From Winogradskyella sp. MH6 (GTDB lineage Bacteria; Bacteroidota; Bacteroidia; Flavobacteriales; Flavobacteriaceae), in the NCBI RefSeq assembly GCF_022810765.1, contig NZ_CP094494.1, positions 2,046,001-2,110,000 of the forward strand: 64,000 nucleotides of DNA, given 5' to 3'. The translations under genes and the position numbers were made by a program. Every line of letters begins with the position of its first letter. Positions within the stretch are counted from its first letter, which is position 1. The notes beneath the pieces are model-generated. The model worked only from the letters and a program-made list of their open reading frames with translations, did no database searches and was not told where the DNA came from. Positions 27,310-37,052 of this stretch are shown here, piece after piece.

Positions 27310-28137
27310 TTAATTATTTATAAACTCTATAATTTTTGGTGATAAAGACTTGTCTTTTAAACCATGACCAAAACCTTCGGTTTCAATAAACTTAGAGTTC
27401 TTGTAGCGATTGGCAAAAAGTTGACCATCCTCAAAAGGAATAATTCTGTCTTTTTTATCATGAATTATTAGACCTTCAGCTTCAATAGTCTTTGTAAAGT
27501 TTGCAGCAGAAAAATAATCTACAGGTTTGCCAAAACGTTCAATAACAATGTTGTCTAAGCCTTTAGAAATGCGCTTGTTGTAGCCCATCATAGATTTGTA
27601 TCTAGAAAACACACCAGTAAAATGTGCTGGTGCTCCCAATAAAACCAATTTTTTAACTGATGGTAGTTGATGGTTGTGCATAAAAAACACAGTTGCCATA
27701 CCTCCAACGGAGTGGCCGATAACGACTTGCGGTTGGTGTTTTTCTGCAACTTTATTTATAAATTCTGAATATAAAACAGCATTAAATTGTCTGCCATCAG
27801 AACGGCCATGTGCTGGGCCATCTAGAGCAATAATATTATAATCTTGTGCTTTTAGATCTTCAAGAATATAGCTCCATCGCGACGCATTACTTTCCCAACC
27901 GTGAGCTAATAAAATGGTTTTTCTACTGCCTTTCCAACGATAGGTTGCAATGTCTTGTCCTTTATACGATAACGTTTCAAACAAGGCAGAATCAACTATT
28001 TTTTTCTGGTTTTCAGTATAACGACCCTTGCGAGGCGAAGCAAACAAATGCAATGCTTTTTTTGAAGCGTATTTTGAAGATATTAAACTCGTGGCATTTA
28101 AGGCGTTACCAATAGATTTTATAACAAAACTGCTCAT
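27310..28137 (-). CDS. Alpha/beta hydrolase
   Basis: A 275-residue serine hydrolase of the alpha/beta fold, cytosolic as it lacks a signal peptide. The oxyanion segment is LLAHGWESNASRW, the nucleophile elbow GHSVGG (Ser near residue 143), the acid probably Asp in HDKKDRIIPF, and the catalytic His in GFGHGL. Resembles lysophospholipase/carboxylesterase-like proteins; substrate unknown. It is one base from the cupin gene upstream and nine bases from the acetolactate decarboxylase gene downstream, suggesting an operon. Confidence 0.9.
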   Translation of the reverse strand: MSSFVIKSIGNALNATSLISSKYASKKALHLFASPRKGRYTENQKKIVDSALFETLSYKGQDIATYRWKGSRKTILLAHGWESNASRWSYILEDLKAQDYNIIALDGPAHGRSDGRQFNAVLYSEFINKVAEKHQPQVVIGHSVGGMATVFFMHNHQLPSVKKLVLLGAPAHFTGVFSRYKSMMGYNKRISKGLDNIVIERFGKPVDYFSAANFTKTIEAEGLIIHDKKDRIIPFEDGQLFANRYKNSKFIETEGFGHGLKDKSLSPKIIEFINN

Positions 28138-28138
28138 G

Positions 28139-28534
28139 CTATTCGTTTTCTCTGTTTACAGACTCAATTGAAAATGCAGGAAGGCAAATAGCAAGATATT
28201 CGCAAGGCTCATTGAACGGATTGGAATATTGCAATCGTGTATGCTTTTCTACTTTAATAGATTGTCCTGCTTCTAAAACTATCGTTTCCCCTTCTATAAT
28301 AAACTGTTTTTTGCCTTTGATGATAAAGGTGTATTCATCAAACTCTGGAGTTTGAAATGGTTCACCCCAGCCAGGAGGCGCAACCATATGCGCAATACTT
28401 ATTTCAGAATTGCCATCACTGGCTTTTCCAAAATGTTCTTTTATTAGTTTTCCGTCGTCAGTTGGTACGATGAAAGGGGAATTCTGTATAGTGTATTTTT
28501 TGTTTTCTTTCAAATCAGAAACTTTAAATTTCAA
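28139..28534 (-). CDS. Cupin-domain protein
   Basis: A 131-residue single-domain cupin. Motif 1 region is HMVAPPGWGEPFQTPEFDEYTFIIKG with Glu/Thr in place of the usual second His, and motif 2 is GQSIKVEKHTRLQYSNP. Only some of the usual metal-binding His residues are present, so it may bind a small molecule without being an enzyme. It precedes the alpha/beta hydrolase with a one-base gap and is likely co-transcribed. Confidence 0.87.
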   Translation of the reverse strand: MKFKVSDLKENKKYTIQNSPFIVPTDDGKLIKEHFGKASDGNSEISIAHMVAPPGWGEPFQTPEFDEYTFIIKGKKQFIIEGETIVLEAGQSIKVEKHTRLQYSNPFNEPCEYLAICLPAFSIESVNRENE

Positions 28535-28562
28535 AATTGTAATACAAAGTTTTCGCGATGTG

Positions 28563-29120
28563 TTACCAATGAATCATAAAATATTTAATCTTTGCCTTTT
28601 CTGGTATTTGAATAGCGTCTATAGTGGCATTCATATCAAATCTTAGACTGCTTGGTAATTCCTTCTTGTCAATAGCAAAAGATGTATTTATTTCATTGAC
28701 AGAAATGACAACGGTATTGATAAGATTGTCAATTTTCGAAATTTTATAATCATCATTAATGTCTTTAAACGTACTTAGTATTGAAATGTTCTTTTCTGTT
28801 CTATAACGCTCGTCTTTAATACGAACGCTTGAGATTACAGATGTAGAATCTAGGGCTTCTTTAGGATATAGGTCTAAAAGCTTTTTGCCGCTTTTGTCAA
28901 ATATTTCGATAACATTTACCGAGCCAGCAAATTCATCTCCGGCAACATATCTTACTATAGAATCATTTTTAAAAATCGTGTCTAATTCTCTTACGGTTGT
29001 AGAGTCTGTTAGCAATCCTATGTTATGCTTTTTAACCAAAAAAGGATCAACAGGTTTATCATTTGAGCAACTTGTTATAAATATTGATGCAATTATAATT
29101 GCATAAAAGATGTTTTTCAT
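28563..29120 (-). CDS. Hypothetical lipoprotein
   Basis: A 185-residue exported lipoprotein: signal MKNIFYAIIIASIFITSC with Cys18, then a mature domain of alternating beta strands (VNVIEIFDKSGKKLLDLYP, VISSVRIKDERYRTEKNISIL). I do not recognise the family. It lies between the HerA-like ATPase gene (20-base gap) and the cupin gene, all on the same strand. Confidence 0.8.
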   Translation of the reverse strand: MKNIFYAIIIASIFITSCSNDKPVDPFLVKKHNIGLLTDSTTVRELDTIFKNDSIVRYVAGDEFAGSVNVIEIFDKSGKKLLDLYPKEALDSTSVISSVRIKDERYRTEKNISILSTFKDINDDYKISKIDNLINTVVISVNEINTSFAIDKKELPSSLRFDMNATIDAIQIPEKAKIKYFMIHW

Positions 29121-29139
29121 ATCTAAGATTTAGGGTTTG

Positions 29140-30678
29140 TTATTTTAGCATTTTGGTTAATATTCCCAATACGCTTCTAATTACTGTTGGGCTAGAAAGT
29201 ACTTTTACAATTGGGTTTTGTCTTGTGCTTCGTCTTTTGCTAGAGCTAGCTTTTCGCTTACTTTCAGCTTCTTTAAGTGCCGCTTTTTCTTCTTCGGCTT
29301 TTCGTTTGGCTTCTTCCGCTTCAGCAAGTTCAATTTTTTTGTTCAACATTTCATAAGCACTTTCTCTGTCGATCTCTTGATTGTATTTTAGTGCTAATTT
29401 CGATTGTGCGAGCAAACTACCAAGCTCACTTTCAGTTAAGATATCCATTCGGCTCATTGGTGCGCGCATCATGGTTGCTGCCAACGGTGTTGGTTTTCCT
29501 TTTTCATCCAAAGCAGATACTAAAGCTTCTCCAATACCCAATGATGTTAACACTTCAGCTGTGTCATAAAACTCAGTGTCTGGATAATTTTGAGCAGTTA
29601 GTTTTATGGCCTTTCGGTCTTTTGCTGTAAATGCTCTTAAGGCATGTTGTACCTTTAGTCCTAATTGACTAAGTACTGCCTCTGGAACATCTGTAGGGTT
29701 TTGAGTTACAAAATATAAGCCAACACCTTTACTACGTATTAGTTTTACAATACTTTCAATCTGATTTAATAAAGCATCAGAAGCTTCATTAAAAATTAAA
29801 TGTGCTTCGTCAATGAACATTACCAGTTCTGGTCTGCCACTATCGCCTTGTTCAGGAAATGTTGAATAAATTTCAGCCAAAAGACTCAGCATAAAAGTTG
29901 AAAACAACTTCGGTTTGTCTTGAATGTCTGTCAGTCTTATAATGTTGATGTAACCACGACCATTTTCGTCAATACGAAGTAGATCTTGGGTATCAAAAGA
30001 GGTTTCTCCAAAAAATAAGTCACCACCTTGTTGTTCTATTTCAATAATTTTTCTCAGAATAGCTCCTGTTGATGCTGTTGAAATACGACCATAGGCTTCT
30101 TCAAATTCCTGTTTGCCTTCATTGGTGGCATATTGCAATATTTTCTTGAAATCCTTTAAGTCTAAAAGCGGTAATTTATGATCATCACAATATTTAAAAA
30201 TTACAGATATAATACCAGCTTGTGTTTCGGTAACTCCTAATATTCTCGAAATAAGAACAGGGCCAAACTCGCTAATGGTAGCTCTTAAACGAACACCATC
30301 TTGTTCAGATAACGTTAAAACTTCAACAGGAAAAGCCTTAGCTTCGAACGGAAGTCCAATCTTTTCCATACGTTCATCAATTTTAGCATGGCCAGGACTT
30401 GGCTTTGCCAATCCACTTAAATCTCCTTTGATGTCCATTAGCAAGACAGGCACGCCTTTTTCAGAAAGATTTTCTGCCAACACTTGAAGCGTTTTTGTTT
30501 TTCCTGTACCAGTAGCACCAGCAATGAGACCATGACGGTTCATGGTTTTTAAAGGTACATTTACAAAGGCATTTGTTTTGGTTTCGCCATCTAACATTGC
30601 AGCACCTAAGGTGATGTAGTCTCCTTTAAAAGTATTACCAGCATTGATGTCGTTTATGAATTTTTCAGAATTACTCAT
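29140..30678 (-). CDS. HerA/YjgR-like ATPase (DUF853 family)
   Basis: A 512-residue FtsK/HerA-superfamily ATPase. Walker A is GATGTGKTKT near residues 54-63, Walker B ELVMFIDEAHLIF near 284-296, followed by the arginine-finger type segment YFVTQNPTDVPEAVLSQLG. The C terminus is a charged coiled coil (EAEEAKRKAEEEKAALKEAE) and a basic RRSTRQ patch. The YjgR group is a HerA relative of unknown cellular role; no NurA nuclease gene is nearby, so it is not a typical HerA-NurA pair. It is divergent from queE. Confidence 0.92.
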   Translation of the reverse strand: MSNSEKFINDINAGNTFKGDYITLGAAMLDGETKTNAFVNVPLKTMNRHGLIAGATGTGKTKTLQVLAENLSEKGVPVLLMDIKGDLSGLAKPSPGHAKIDERMEKIGLPFEAKAFPVEVLTLSEQDGVRLRATISEFGPVLISRILGVTETQAGIISVIFKYCDDHKLPLLDLKDFKKILQYATNEGKQEFEEAYGRISTASTGAILRKIIEIEQQGGDLFFGETSFDTQDLLRIDENGRGYINIIRLTDIQDKPKLFSTFMLSLLAEIYSTFPEQGDSGRPELVMFIDEAHLIFNEASDALLNQIESIVKLIRSKGVGLYFVTQNPTDVPEAVLSQLGLKVQHALRAFTAKDRKAIKLTAQNYPDTEFYDTAEVLTSLGIGEALVSALDEKGKPTPLAATMMRAPMSRMDILTESELGSLLAQSKLALKYNQEIDRESAYEMLNKKIELAEAEEAKRKAEEEKAALKEAESKRKASSSKRRSTRQNPIVKVLSSPTVIRSVLGILTKMLK

Positions 30679-30802
30679 TGATCAGAAAATTTGCATAAAA
30701 ATAGTGTAATTTTAATCAAGTTTAAAATAGAATTCATCTCTTAAGTACTATTATAATTACCACTTTAGTATCGTCAACAGTAGAATACTGAAGACTTATT
30801 GA

Positions 30803-30810
30803 TATATTTG
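30803..30810 (+). promoter_or_regulatory. -7 element TATATTTG of queE
   Basis: TATATTTG matches TAnnTTTG and ends six bases before the chosen ATG, implying a very short leader. It rules against the in-frame TTG at 30799. Confidence 0.6.
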
Positions 30811-30816
30811 CCAACT

Positions 30817-31449
30817 ATGACGAGAAGAGAACGACAAGAATTAATAGATAAAGGGCTTTTATTGCCTTTAATGGAAGAGTTTTATACCATTCAAGGTGAA
30901 GGTTTTCATAAAGGTACTGCAGCTTATTTTGTGCGAATTGGTGGTTGCGATGTAGGTTGTCATTGGTGTGATGTAAAGGAAAGTTGGTTAGCCGAGCTAC
31001 ATCCTCCTACTGAGACAGAAAAGATTGTTGCCAATGCTGTAAAGTATAGTAACACCATTGTAGTTACAGGTGGAGAACCATTAACTTGGGATATGGGACC
31101 GTTAACAGAGCAACTAAAAGCAGAAGATGTACAAACCCATATTGAAACCTCAGGAGCTTATAAACTATCTGGAGTTTGGGATTGGATTTGTTTATCTCCA
31201 AAGAAAGTAAAATTACCAACGGAGGAAATTTATGATAAGGCTCACGAATTAAAATGTATTATCTATAATAAGGATGATTTTAAATTTGCTGAAGAGCAGG
31301 CTGCTAAGGTAAATAAGGATTGCATTTTGTATTTGCAACCAGAGTGGAGCAAAAGAGAAAAGATGATGCCGCAGATTGTAGATTACGTAATGGCAAATCC
31401 AAAATGGAAAGTCTCATTGCAGACCCATAAATATTTGAACATTCCTTAA
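30817..31449 (+). CDS. queE: 7-carboxy-7-deazaguanine synthase
   Basis: Radical-SAM enzyme that contracts the ring of 6-carboxy-tetrahydropterin on the way to queuosine. The protein has 210 residues. The 4Fe-4S motif is in GGCDVGCHWCD (Cys-x3-Cys-x2-Cys), preceded by the substrate-site FYTIQGEG and followed by VTGGEPL. The ATG at 30817 gives MTRRERQELIDKG. No other queuosine gene is adjacent. Confidence 0.94.
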   Translation: MTRRERQELIDKGLLLPLMEEFYTIQGEGFHKGTAAYFVRIGGCDVGCHWCDVKESWLAELHPPTETEKIVANAVKYSNTIVVTGGEPLTWDMGPLTEQLKAEDVQTHIETSGAYKLSGVWDWICLSPKKVKLPTEEIYDKAHELKCIIYNKDDFKFAEEQAAKVNKDCILYLQPEWSKREKMMPQIVDYVMANPKWKVSLQTHKYLNIP

Positions 31450-31477
31450 CCTTATTAATTTTATAAAGCAAGCATAA

Positions 31478-32746
31478 TTACTTTTTAGTAAATTTTAAAG
31501 AGGTTCTACCAGAGTTATTGTGAAGATCTAAAATGTATGTTCCTGATGCTAATTCAGAAAGATCGAAACGGTAATTATTTAAGGTTTGTTGTAGAATTAT
31601 TTCTCTCGAAAGCTGCTTTATGAACTTACCATTAATATCATAAAGCTCAATTAGTAAATTATCATCAGCTGGAAAATCAATTGTAAACTCTAGATAGTTT
31701 TCAATAGGATTTTTAAGAATTTTTACAGCTAGCTCGTCTTTGGTAAATGGTTCTTCCTCAGTGCTTAAAGTAGTGTCAGTAAACTTGTATATGGTAGTTC
31801 CTGAGGCAAAAGCGGTAGTAGAATTGATGATAAAAATTCGATTTAAATTATTACCAATATTCAAATTGTTCCATGTTTGTCCACCATCAAGTGTTTCATA
31901 AAACCCTGTAGTGTGTCCACCCATCCAGCCTTGGTTTTCATTTAAAAATCCCACAGCTTGTACATTTGTTTCAACTGAATCTAAGCTTATCCAGTTGGTT
32001 CCGCCATCAGTAGATTTAATCAGTTTACCATTATTAGGTGATACGGAACTTATTGCACCAAACATTAAATTATTATTATCTAACACCTGTAATTTCCATA
32101 CATACTCACCAACGATGTTCGTATTGTAAATTTCAGTCCATGTAGCACCACCATCTATGGTTTTTAGGATACAACCTCCATTGTCATTTCTTCCAGCGGC
32201 AAAACCAATATCTTCATTTAAAAATAAAACTTCAACTAAAGCATTGGCATAACTAGACATATCTGTGTAAGTCCACGTCTCACCACTATCTATAGATTTA
32301 ATAATATGTGCAGGACCGAAATATGCGCCACAACCATAGACAGTTGAAGAGCCAACAGTTTCAATACCACAAATGGCGTTAGGATTTGTAGGAAAATTAG
32401 TTACTTCAGTCCAATTGTCACCTCCATCGGTAGTTCTAAAAAAAGTTCCATTTAGTGTGCCAAGAAAACCAATATCCTCGTTTAAAAATTCAATATTTCT
32501 GAAGTAATAATTTCCAGAAATATCATTTTCATTGAGTTGTTCTGTCCAATTTAAGCCACCATCAGTAGTCTTGTAGACTCTGGCATAAAAGCCATTTGCT
32601 GCCCATCCAAGGTTTTCATTGAGGAAGAATACGTCATCAAAACGTTGTCCATTAGGATTTGAGAAAAAATTGGGCACAGGTTGCCAAGTTGGTTGTGCTC
32701 CCAAAGTTATTGTTACTAGAAAAACAAATAGCTGTTGTAATCGCAT
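31478..32746 (-). CDS. BNR/YCF48-like beta-propeller protein with type IX secretion tail
   Basis: A 422-residue secreted protein. A signal peptide (to GAQP) is followed by about six repeats with the pattern 'TTDGGxxW' (KTTDGGLNW, RTTDGGDNW, KSIDSGETW, KTIDGGATW, KSTDGGTNW, ETLDGGQTW), typical of a sialidase/YCF48-type beta propeller. The C-terminal 80 residues (ILKNPIENYLEFTID to SGTYILDLHNNSGRTSLKFTKK, here ending TSLKFTKK) form a type A sorting domain for the type IX secretion system. The ligand is unknown. Confidence 0.9.
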   Translation of the reverse strand: MRLQQLFVFLVTITLGAQPTWQPVPNFFSNPNGQRFDDVFFLNENLGWAANGFYARVYKTTDGGLNWTEQLNENDISGNYYFRNIEFLNEDIGFLGTLNGTFFRTTDGGDNWTEVTNFPTNPNAICGIETVGSSTVYGCGAYFGPAHIIKSIDSGETWTYTDMSSYANALVEVLFLNEDIGFAAGRNDNGGCILKTIDGGATWTEIYNTNIVGEYVWKLQVLDNNNLMFGAISSVSPNNGKLIKSTDGGTNWISLDSVETNVQAVGFLNENQGWMGGHTTGFYETLDGGQTWNNLNIGNNLNRIFIINSTTAFASGTTIYKFTDTTLSTEEEPFTKDELAVKILKNPIENYLEFTIDFPADDNLLIELYDINGKFIKQLSREIILQQTLNNYRFDLSELASGTYILDLHNNSGRTSLKFTKK

Positions 32747-32830
32747 GTATGAACATTATTATTTTATGTAAAGTTATGAATATGTTTTTATAAATAATCT
32801 TTCATATTATAAACCCTGCACCAAATAAAA

Positions 32831-32861
32831 AAAAAGCACCTTGAGTATCAAGGTGCTTTTT
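32831..32861 (-). terminator. Terminator of the DUF2911 gene (could work both ways)
   Basis: A 14-base perfect stem, AAAAAGCACCTTGA (32831-32844) and TCAAGGTGCTTTTT (32848-32861), with loop GTA and flanking A/T runs on both sides. It lies 18 bases past the stop of the minus-strand DUF2911 gene. Confidence 0.85.
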
Positions 32862-32878
32862 TATTTAATATCTACAAA

Positions 32879-33427
32879 TTAAGACTTAGAAAAAGGAACA
32901 GCGACCCTTACAGTTCCCCAACCTAAATGCATGTCAACACCACTATCAGATTCTTCAAAAGCTATAGAAAAAGCTTCAAGAGATTCCTCACCTTCGGTAG
33001 TTGGCACGGTTATTCTGGCTACATCATTTTCTTCATTATAAAAATAACTTCCCCAAACATTTAGGTCTGTGTTTACAATGATGGTCCATTCTTTTTCTCC
33101 AGGAATAGCATATATAGTGTACGTCCCTTTTTTAACATCTTTTCCGTTTAGTTTCATATCAGCATAAACATGGAGTTCTGCTGCTTCATTAGCACCTAAT
33201 CTCCAGACTTTTCCTGGTTTTGCTAAATCGTAAACTTTTCTATCCTTTAATTGCGGTCTGCTGTAAACGATTTTAATGAGTTTATCAGATTCCTTATAAC
33301 TGCTTGGGTAAGAGGCTGCGTCCATCGGACTTTTATCTAAATCAGAAAATTTTTGGGCTTCTGCATTAAAAGATAGAAGTAAGGCAAATGCAAAAGCAAT
33401 GCTTGAAATTAGTCGTGTTGTTTTCAT
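32879..33427 (-). CDS. DUF2911-family exported protein
   Basis: A 182-residue protein with signal peptide (MKTTRLISSIAFAFALLLSFNAEAQ) and a DUF2911 domain, recognised from the order IKIVYSRPQLKDRKVYDL, GKVWRLGANEAAELHVYADM, KGTYTIYAIPGEKEWTIIVN and LGWGTVRVAVPF. The family is common in Bacteroidota and has no known function. It is divergent from asnB and followed by a strong terminator. Confidence 0.9.
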   Translation of the reverse strand: MKTTRLISSIAFAFALLLSFNAEAQKFSDLDKSPMDAASYPSSYKESDKLIKIVYSRPQLKDRKVYDLAKPGKVWRLGANEAAELHVYADMKLNGKDVKKGTYTIYAIPGEKEWTIIVNTDLNVWGSYFYNEENDVARITVPTTEGEESLEAFSIAFEESDSGVDMHLGWGTVRVAVPFSKS

Positions 33428-33663
33428 GTTTTTTGGTTTTTTAGTTGTAATAAAATTAGTTCTTAATACATCAAAAGGTCGAAAAGAAATCCTAAAGTTT
33501 ACAGATTAAAAGTTAAATAGCAGAATAGATATGATTTAAGTTTTAGAATTAGATTAATTCAACTTATAAAGTTTCATATTAAAACTATTATTGTCTTTTG
33601 TGTTTAATAAATGAAAGTTTAATTTAATATTTGTCTCATAATTAATAATAAAAACAAAGAGTT

Positions 33664-35325
33664 ATGTGCGGAATAGTATGTGCGTTTGATATAAAACAGA
33701 AATCAGAAGATTTAAGACCTCAGGTTTTAGAAATGGCAAAGGCCATTCGTCATAGAGGACCAGACTGGAGTGGTATCTACAGCGATGATAAAGTGATAAT
33801 GGCTCACGAGCGTTTAGCTATTGTAGATCCTGCCTCAGGAAAGCAACCCTTATTTAGTGAAGATAAAAAGCTGATTTTGGCAGCAAATGGTGAAATCTAT
33901 AACCATAAAGCCTTACGAGCTCAATTTCCACAGTATAAGTTTCAAACTGAAAGCGATTGTGAAGTTATTCTTGCACTTTATAAAGAAAAGGGTGTAGACT
34001 TTGTGGATGAAATGAATGGTATATTCGGTTTTGCTATTTACGATGTAGAAAAGGACGAATATTTTATAGCAAGAGACCACATGGGAATTATTCCATTATA
34101 TATGGGTTGGGATAAACATGGGACATTCTATGTCGCTTCAGAATTGAAAGCACTGGAAGGTGTTTGTACTAAAATTGAGTTATTTCCTCCAGGACATTAT
34201 ATGAGCAGTAGAGATGGAGAATTGGTGCAATGGTACAAACGTGATTGGGAAGATTTTGAAGCTGTAAAAGACAATGAAACTAGTATTGCTGAGGTAAGAC
34301 AAGCATTAGAGGATGCGGTACATAGACAGTTAATGAGCGATGTACCTTATGGAGTGTTATTGTCTGGTGGTTTGGATTCTTCAGTAACATCTGCTATTGC
34401 AAAAAAATATTCGCAACGTCGTATCGAAGCAGATGATAAAGAGCAAGCTTGGTGGCCACAATTACATAGCTTTTCTGTGGGATTAGAAGGTTCACCAGAT
34501 TTGGCTGCAGCAAGAAAAGTAGCAGATCATATTGGTACAGTTCACCACGAAATTAAGTTTACTATCCAAGAAGGATTAGATGCTATAAAAGATGTGATTT
34601 ATCAATTAGAAACCTACGATATTACAACGATTAGAGCGAGTACACCAATGTATTTAATGGCTAGGGTTATTAAGTCAATGGGAATTAAAATGGTGCTATC
34701 TGGTGAAGGTGCGGATGAGTTGTTTGGTGGCTATTTGTATTTCCATAAAGCGCCAAACGCTAAAGAATTTCATGAAGAAACCGTACGAAAGTTGAGTAAG
34801 CTTCATATGTACGATTGTTTAAGAGCGAACAAAAGTTTAGCGGCTTGGGGAATTGAAGGGCGTGTACCATTTTTAGATAAGGAGTTTATGGATGTTGCTA
34901 TGCGCATCAACCCAGAAGATAAAATGATTAAAGATGGTAGAATTGAAAAATGGGTGGTGCGCAAAGCATTTGAAGATATGCTACCAGAAAGCGTGGCTTG
35001 GAGACAAAAAGAGCAGTTTAGTGATGGAGTAGGTTACAGCTGGATTGATACTTTGAAAGCAGTGGTAAACGAAGAAGTAACTGATGAGCAAATGGCAAAT
35101 GCACATTTCCGTTTCCCAATACAAACTCCTCAAAACAAAGAAGAGTATTATTACAGAACCATTTTTGAAGGACATTTTCCAAGTGATGCAGCTGCATTAA
35201 GTGTGCCGCAAGAGCCAAGCGTAGCATGTAGTACAAAAATAGCATTAGAATGGGATGAAGCCTTTAAAAACATGAACGACCCAAGTGGTAGAGCAGTTGC
35301 TAAAGTGCATGATGATGCTTACTAA
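33664..35325 (+). CDS. asnB: Glutamine-hydrolysing asparagine synthetase B
   Basis: Makes asparagine from aspartate, glutamine and ATP. The protein has 553 residues. The N-terminal nucleophile Cys2 (MCGIVCAFD) starts the glutaminase domain, with RHRGPDWSG and ANGEIYNH. The synthetase domain has the ATP loop VLLSGGLDSS near residue 233 and SGEGADELFGGYLYF. The 236 bases upstream hold only an imperfect promoter element (AATATTTG near 33630). A terminator follows the stop. Confidence 0.97.
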   Translation: MCGIVCAFDIKQKSEDLRPQVLEMAKAIRHRGPDWSGIYSDDKVIMAHERLAIVDPASGKQPLFSEDKKLILAANGEIYNHKALRAQFPQYKFQTESDCEVILALYKEKGVDFVDEMNGIFGFAIYDVEKDEYFIARDHMGIIPLYMGWDKHGTFYVASELKALEGVCTKIELFPPGHYMSSRDGELVQWYKRDWEDFEAVKDNETSIAEVRQALEDAVHRQLMSDVPYGVLLSGGLDSSVTSAIAKKYSQRRIEADDKEQAWWPQLHSFSVGLEGSPDLAAARKVADHIGTVHHEIKFTIQEGLDAIKDVIYQLETYDITTIRASTPMYLMARVIKSMGIKMVLSGEGADELFGGYLYFHKAPNAKEFHEETVRKLSKLHMYDCLRANKSLAAWGIEGRVPFLDKEFMDVAMRINPEDKMIKDGRIEKWVVRKAFEDMLPESVAWRQKEQFSDGVGYSWIDTLKAVVNEEVTDEQMANAHFRFPIQTPQNKEEYYYRTIFEGHFPSDAAALSVPQEPSVACSTKIALEWDEAFKNMNDPSGRAVAKVHDDAY

Positions 35326-35349
35326 AGTCTTATAAAATTTAAATAATTG

Positions 35350-35377
35350 AAAGCCAGTTTTTAAGCTGGCTTTTTTT
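35350..35377 (+). terminator. Terminator after asnB
   Basis: An 8-base stem, AAAGCCAG (35350-35357) and CTGGCTTT (35366-35373), with an 8-base loop and a T run. It separates asnB from the twelve-gene array. Confidence 0.85.
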
Positions 35378-35475
35378 GTGGGTTATTTTGTAACAATTCA
35401 TTACATTTATAAACCAATAGCTATAACCGACCATCTCTACTTTATAATTTCCTGCTTACACCTAACTGTAAGCTG

Positions 35476-36246
35476 ATGATTAAATTCTTTAGAAGTATTC
35501 GAAAAAGACTCATTCATGAGGGCAAAACCACCAATTATTTAAAATATGCTATCGGTGAAATTGTGCTTGTTGTTATTGGTATTCTCATAGCGCTTCAAAT
35601 CAATAACTGGAATGAAAACAGAAAACTTAGAAATCAAGAATTAAATTATTTAGAAAATTTAAGATCAGATATGAATTTAAACATCAATGATCTTAACCAG
35701 TTTCTAGATGCTGGAAACACAAGTATTGAATCTGCAAATAAAGTTCTTGATTATTATGAAGGTAGACCTTTAGAAGATATAAATGACTTTAACTTTCAGG
35801 CAACGAATGTTTATGTATGGTACAGGTTCACACTGCACGACAATACGTATCAAGAGCTCATTAATTCTGGAAACATTGCTGTAATTTCTAATGATTCGAT
35901 AAAAAAAGGGGTGCTCAATTTACAGGCATTATATCATAAACTAAAGAGTGAAGAAGACCATTTTAGGTACGATATGGAGACATTGATGTATGAACCTGCT
36001 TATGAAATGTTAGATATGAATGATTTGATAAAGAATTTTACATTTCATGTCACAGATGGGCAAGCTGGAGAAAACGTAAACCTGTCTAGAGCAAGTTACG
36101 AAGCCATTTTAAAGAGTGTAAAACACAAAAATGGGTTTGTCATGGCTGTTTATGAGCATTCAAAAATGAATTCACATTTCAATGAGATGAAAGACTTATG
36201 TAGCAACCTCATAGCATTAATTGATGCGGAATTCGAAAAGGACTAA
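35476..36246 (+). CDS. DUF6090-like membrane protein, array copy 1
   Basis: First of twelve tandem paralogues; 256 residues. The N terminus MIKFFRSIRKRLIHEGKTTN is followed by the shared anchor KYAIGEIVLVVIGILIALQ (about 23-41), predicted to cross the inner membrane once with the basic end inside. The outer part of about 210 residues is helical and contains the family core INSGNIAVISND near residue 131. It lies 100 bases past the asnB terminator, so the array promoter should be in 35378-35475; I see no perfect TAnnTTTG there (TTATTTTG near 35382 and TACATTTA near 35404 are each one base off). Function unknown. Confidence 0.88.
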   Translation: MIKFFRSIRKRLIHEGKTTNYLKYAIGEIVLVVIGILIALQINNWNENRKLRNQELNYLENLRSDMNLNINDLNQFLDAGNTSIESANKVLDYYEGRPLEDINDFNFQATNVYVWYRFTLHDNTYQELINSGNIAVISNDSIKKGVLNLQALYHKLKSEEDHFRYDMETLMYEPAYEMLDMNDLIKNFTFHVTDGQAGENVNLSRASYEAILKSVKHKNGFVMAVYEHSKMNSHFNEMKDLCSNLIALIDAEFEKD

Positions 36247-36248
36247 TT

Positions 36249-37052
36249 ATGATAAAATTCTTTAGAAGTATCCGAAAAACTCTTCTTAATGAGGGGAGGA
36301 CCTCAAAATATTTTAAATACGCTATTGGTGAAATCATCCTTGTGGTCATAGGTATTCTAATTGCATTACAGATTAATAATTGGAACGAAAACAGAAAAGA
36401 GCGTATGCAAGAAACTGTTTTGTTAGAACAACTATTATCTGATTTCAATAGTAATCTTGAGCAATTGGATCAAAAAATATCCATGCGCGAAGATTTTATA
36501 AATTCCGTCAAACAGTTATTTAATTATATAGACAATCCATTACTTGCTACCAAAGACAGCGTAGATATTTACATTGGCAAAACCATGCCTTACGCCACCT
36601 TTGATCCCATAGTTGTAGATTTAGCCAGTTCCGGCGAACTAAAATTAATATCTAGTAACGACTTAAAACAAGCCGTTACACGTTGGACATCAGATATTAA
36701 TGATGTTATTGAAGATGAAATTATTTGGCGAGATTACAGAAACGATATGTACGCACCGTTTTTAATTCAAAATTATCAATTAAGAACTATTAGAAACCAG
36801 GCTTATAAGCTTAATATTCTGGGCAACTACACTATGGATAGGGAAAACACAGTCACAGATGACACCAAGAATGATATTGGCAATTCCCATTTCGAAGCAG
36901 ATTATGTGGCTCTGTTAAAAAATCCAGATTTTGAAGACCATCTCACCCGCTGTTATGCTGTGAACTACTGGACCAATGTGCAATCTCATATTTTGAGAAA
37001 ACGCATTGTTGAAATCATTGATTTAATAAAGCACGAGTTAGAACATGATTAA
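36249..37052 (+). CDS. DUF6090-like membrane protein, array copy 2
   Basis: The longest copy, 267 residues, starting two bases after copy 1. Anchor KYAIGEIILVVIGILIALQ at about 23-41, then INNWNENRKER. The outer domain has the core ASSGELKLISSNDLKQAV near residue 127, then an acidic/aromatic stretch EIIWRDYRNDMYAPFL and a C-terminal helix RIVEIIDLIKHELEHD. This core-plus-'RxxYxxxxxPxL' layout is shared with copies 3, 5 and 6. Its last codons overlap the start of copy 3 by eight bases. Confidence 0.88.
   Translation: MIKFFRSIRKTLLNEGRTSKYFKYAIGEIILVVIGILIALQINNWNENRKERMQETVLLEQLLSDFNSNLEQLDQKISMREDFINSVKQLFNYIDNPLLATKDSVDIYIGKTMPYATFDPIVVDLASSGELKLISSNDLKQAVTRWTSDINDVIEDEIIWRDYRNDMYAPFLIQNYQLRTIRNQAYKLNILGNYTMDRENTVTDDTKNDIGNSHFEADYVALLKNPDFEDHLTRCYAVNYWTNVQSHILRKRIVEIIDLIKHELEHD

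Noticed and set aside
29140..30678. HerA-like ATPase as part of a HerA-SIR2/DUF4297 or NurA defence operon
   Set aside because: Its neighbours are queE and a small lipoprotein; no nuclease or SIR2 partner is present, and it fits the housekeeping YjgR group.
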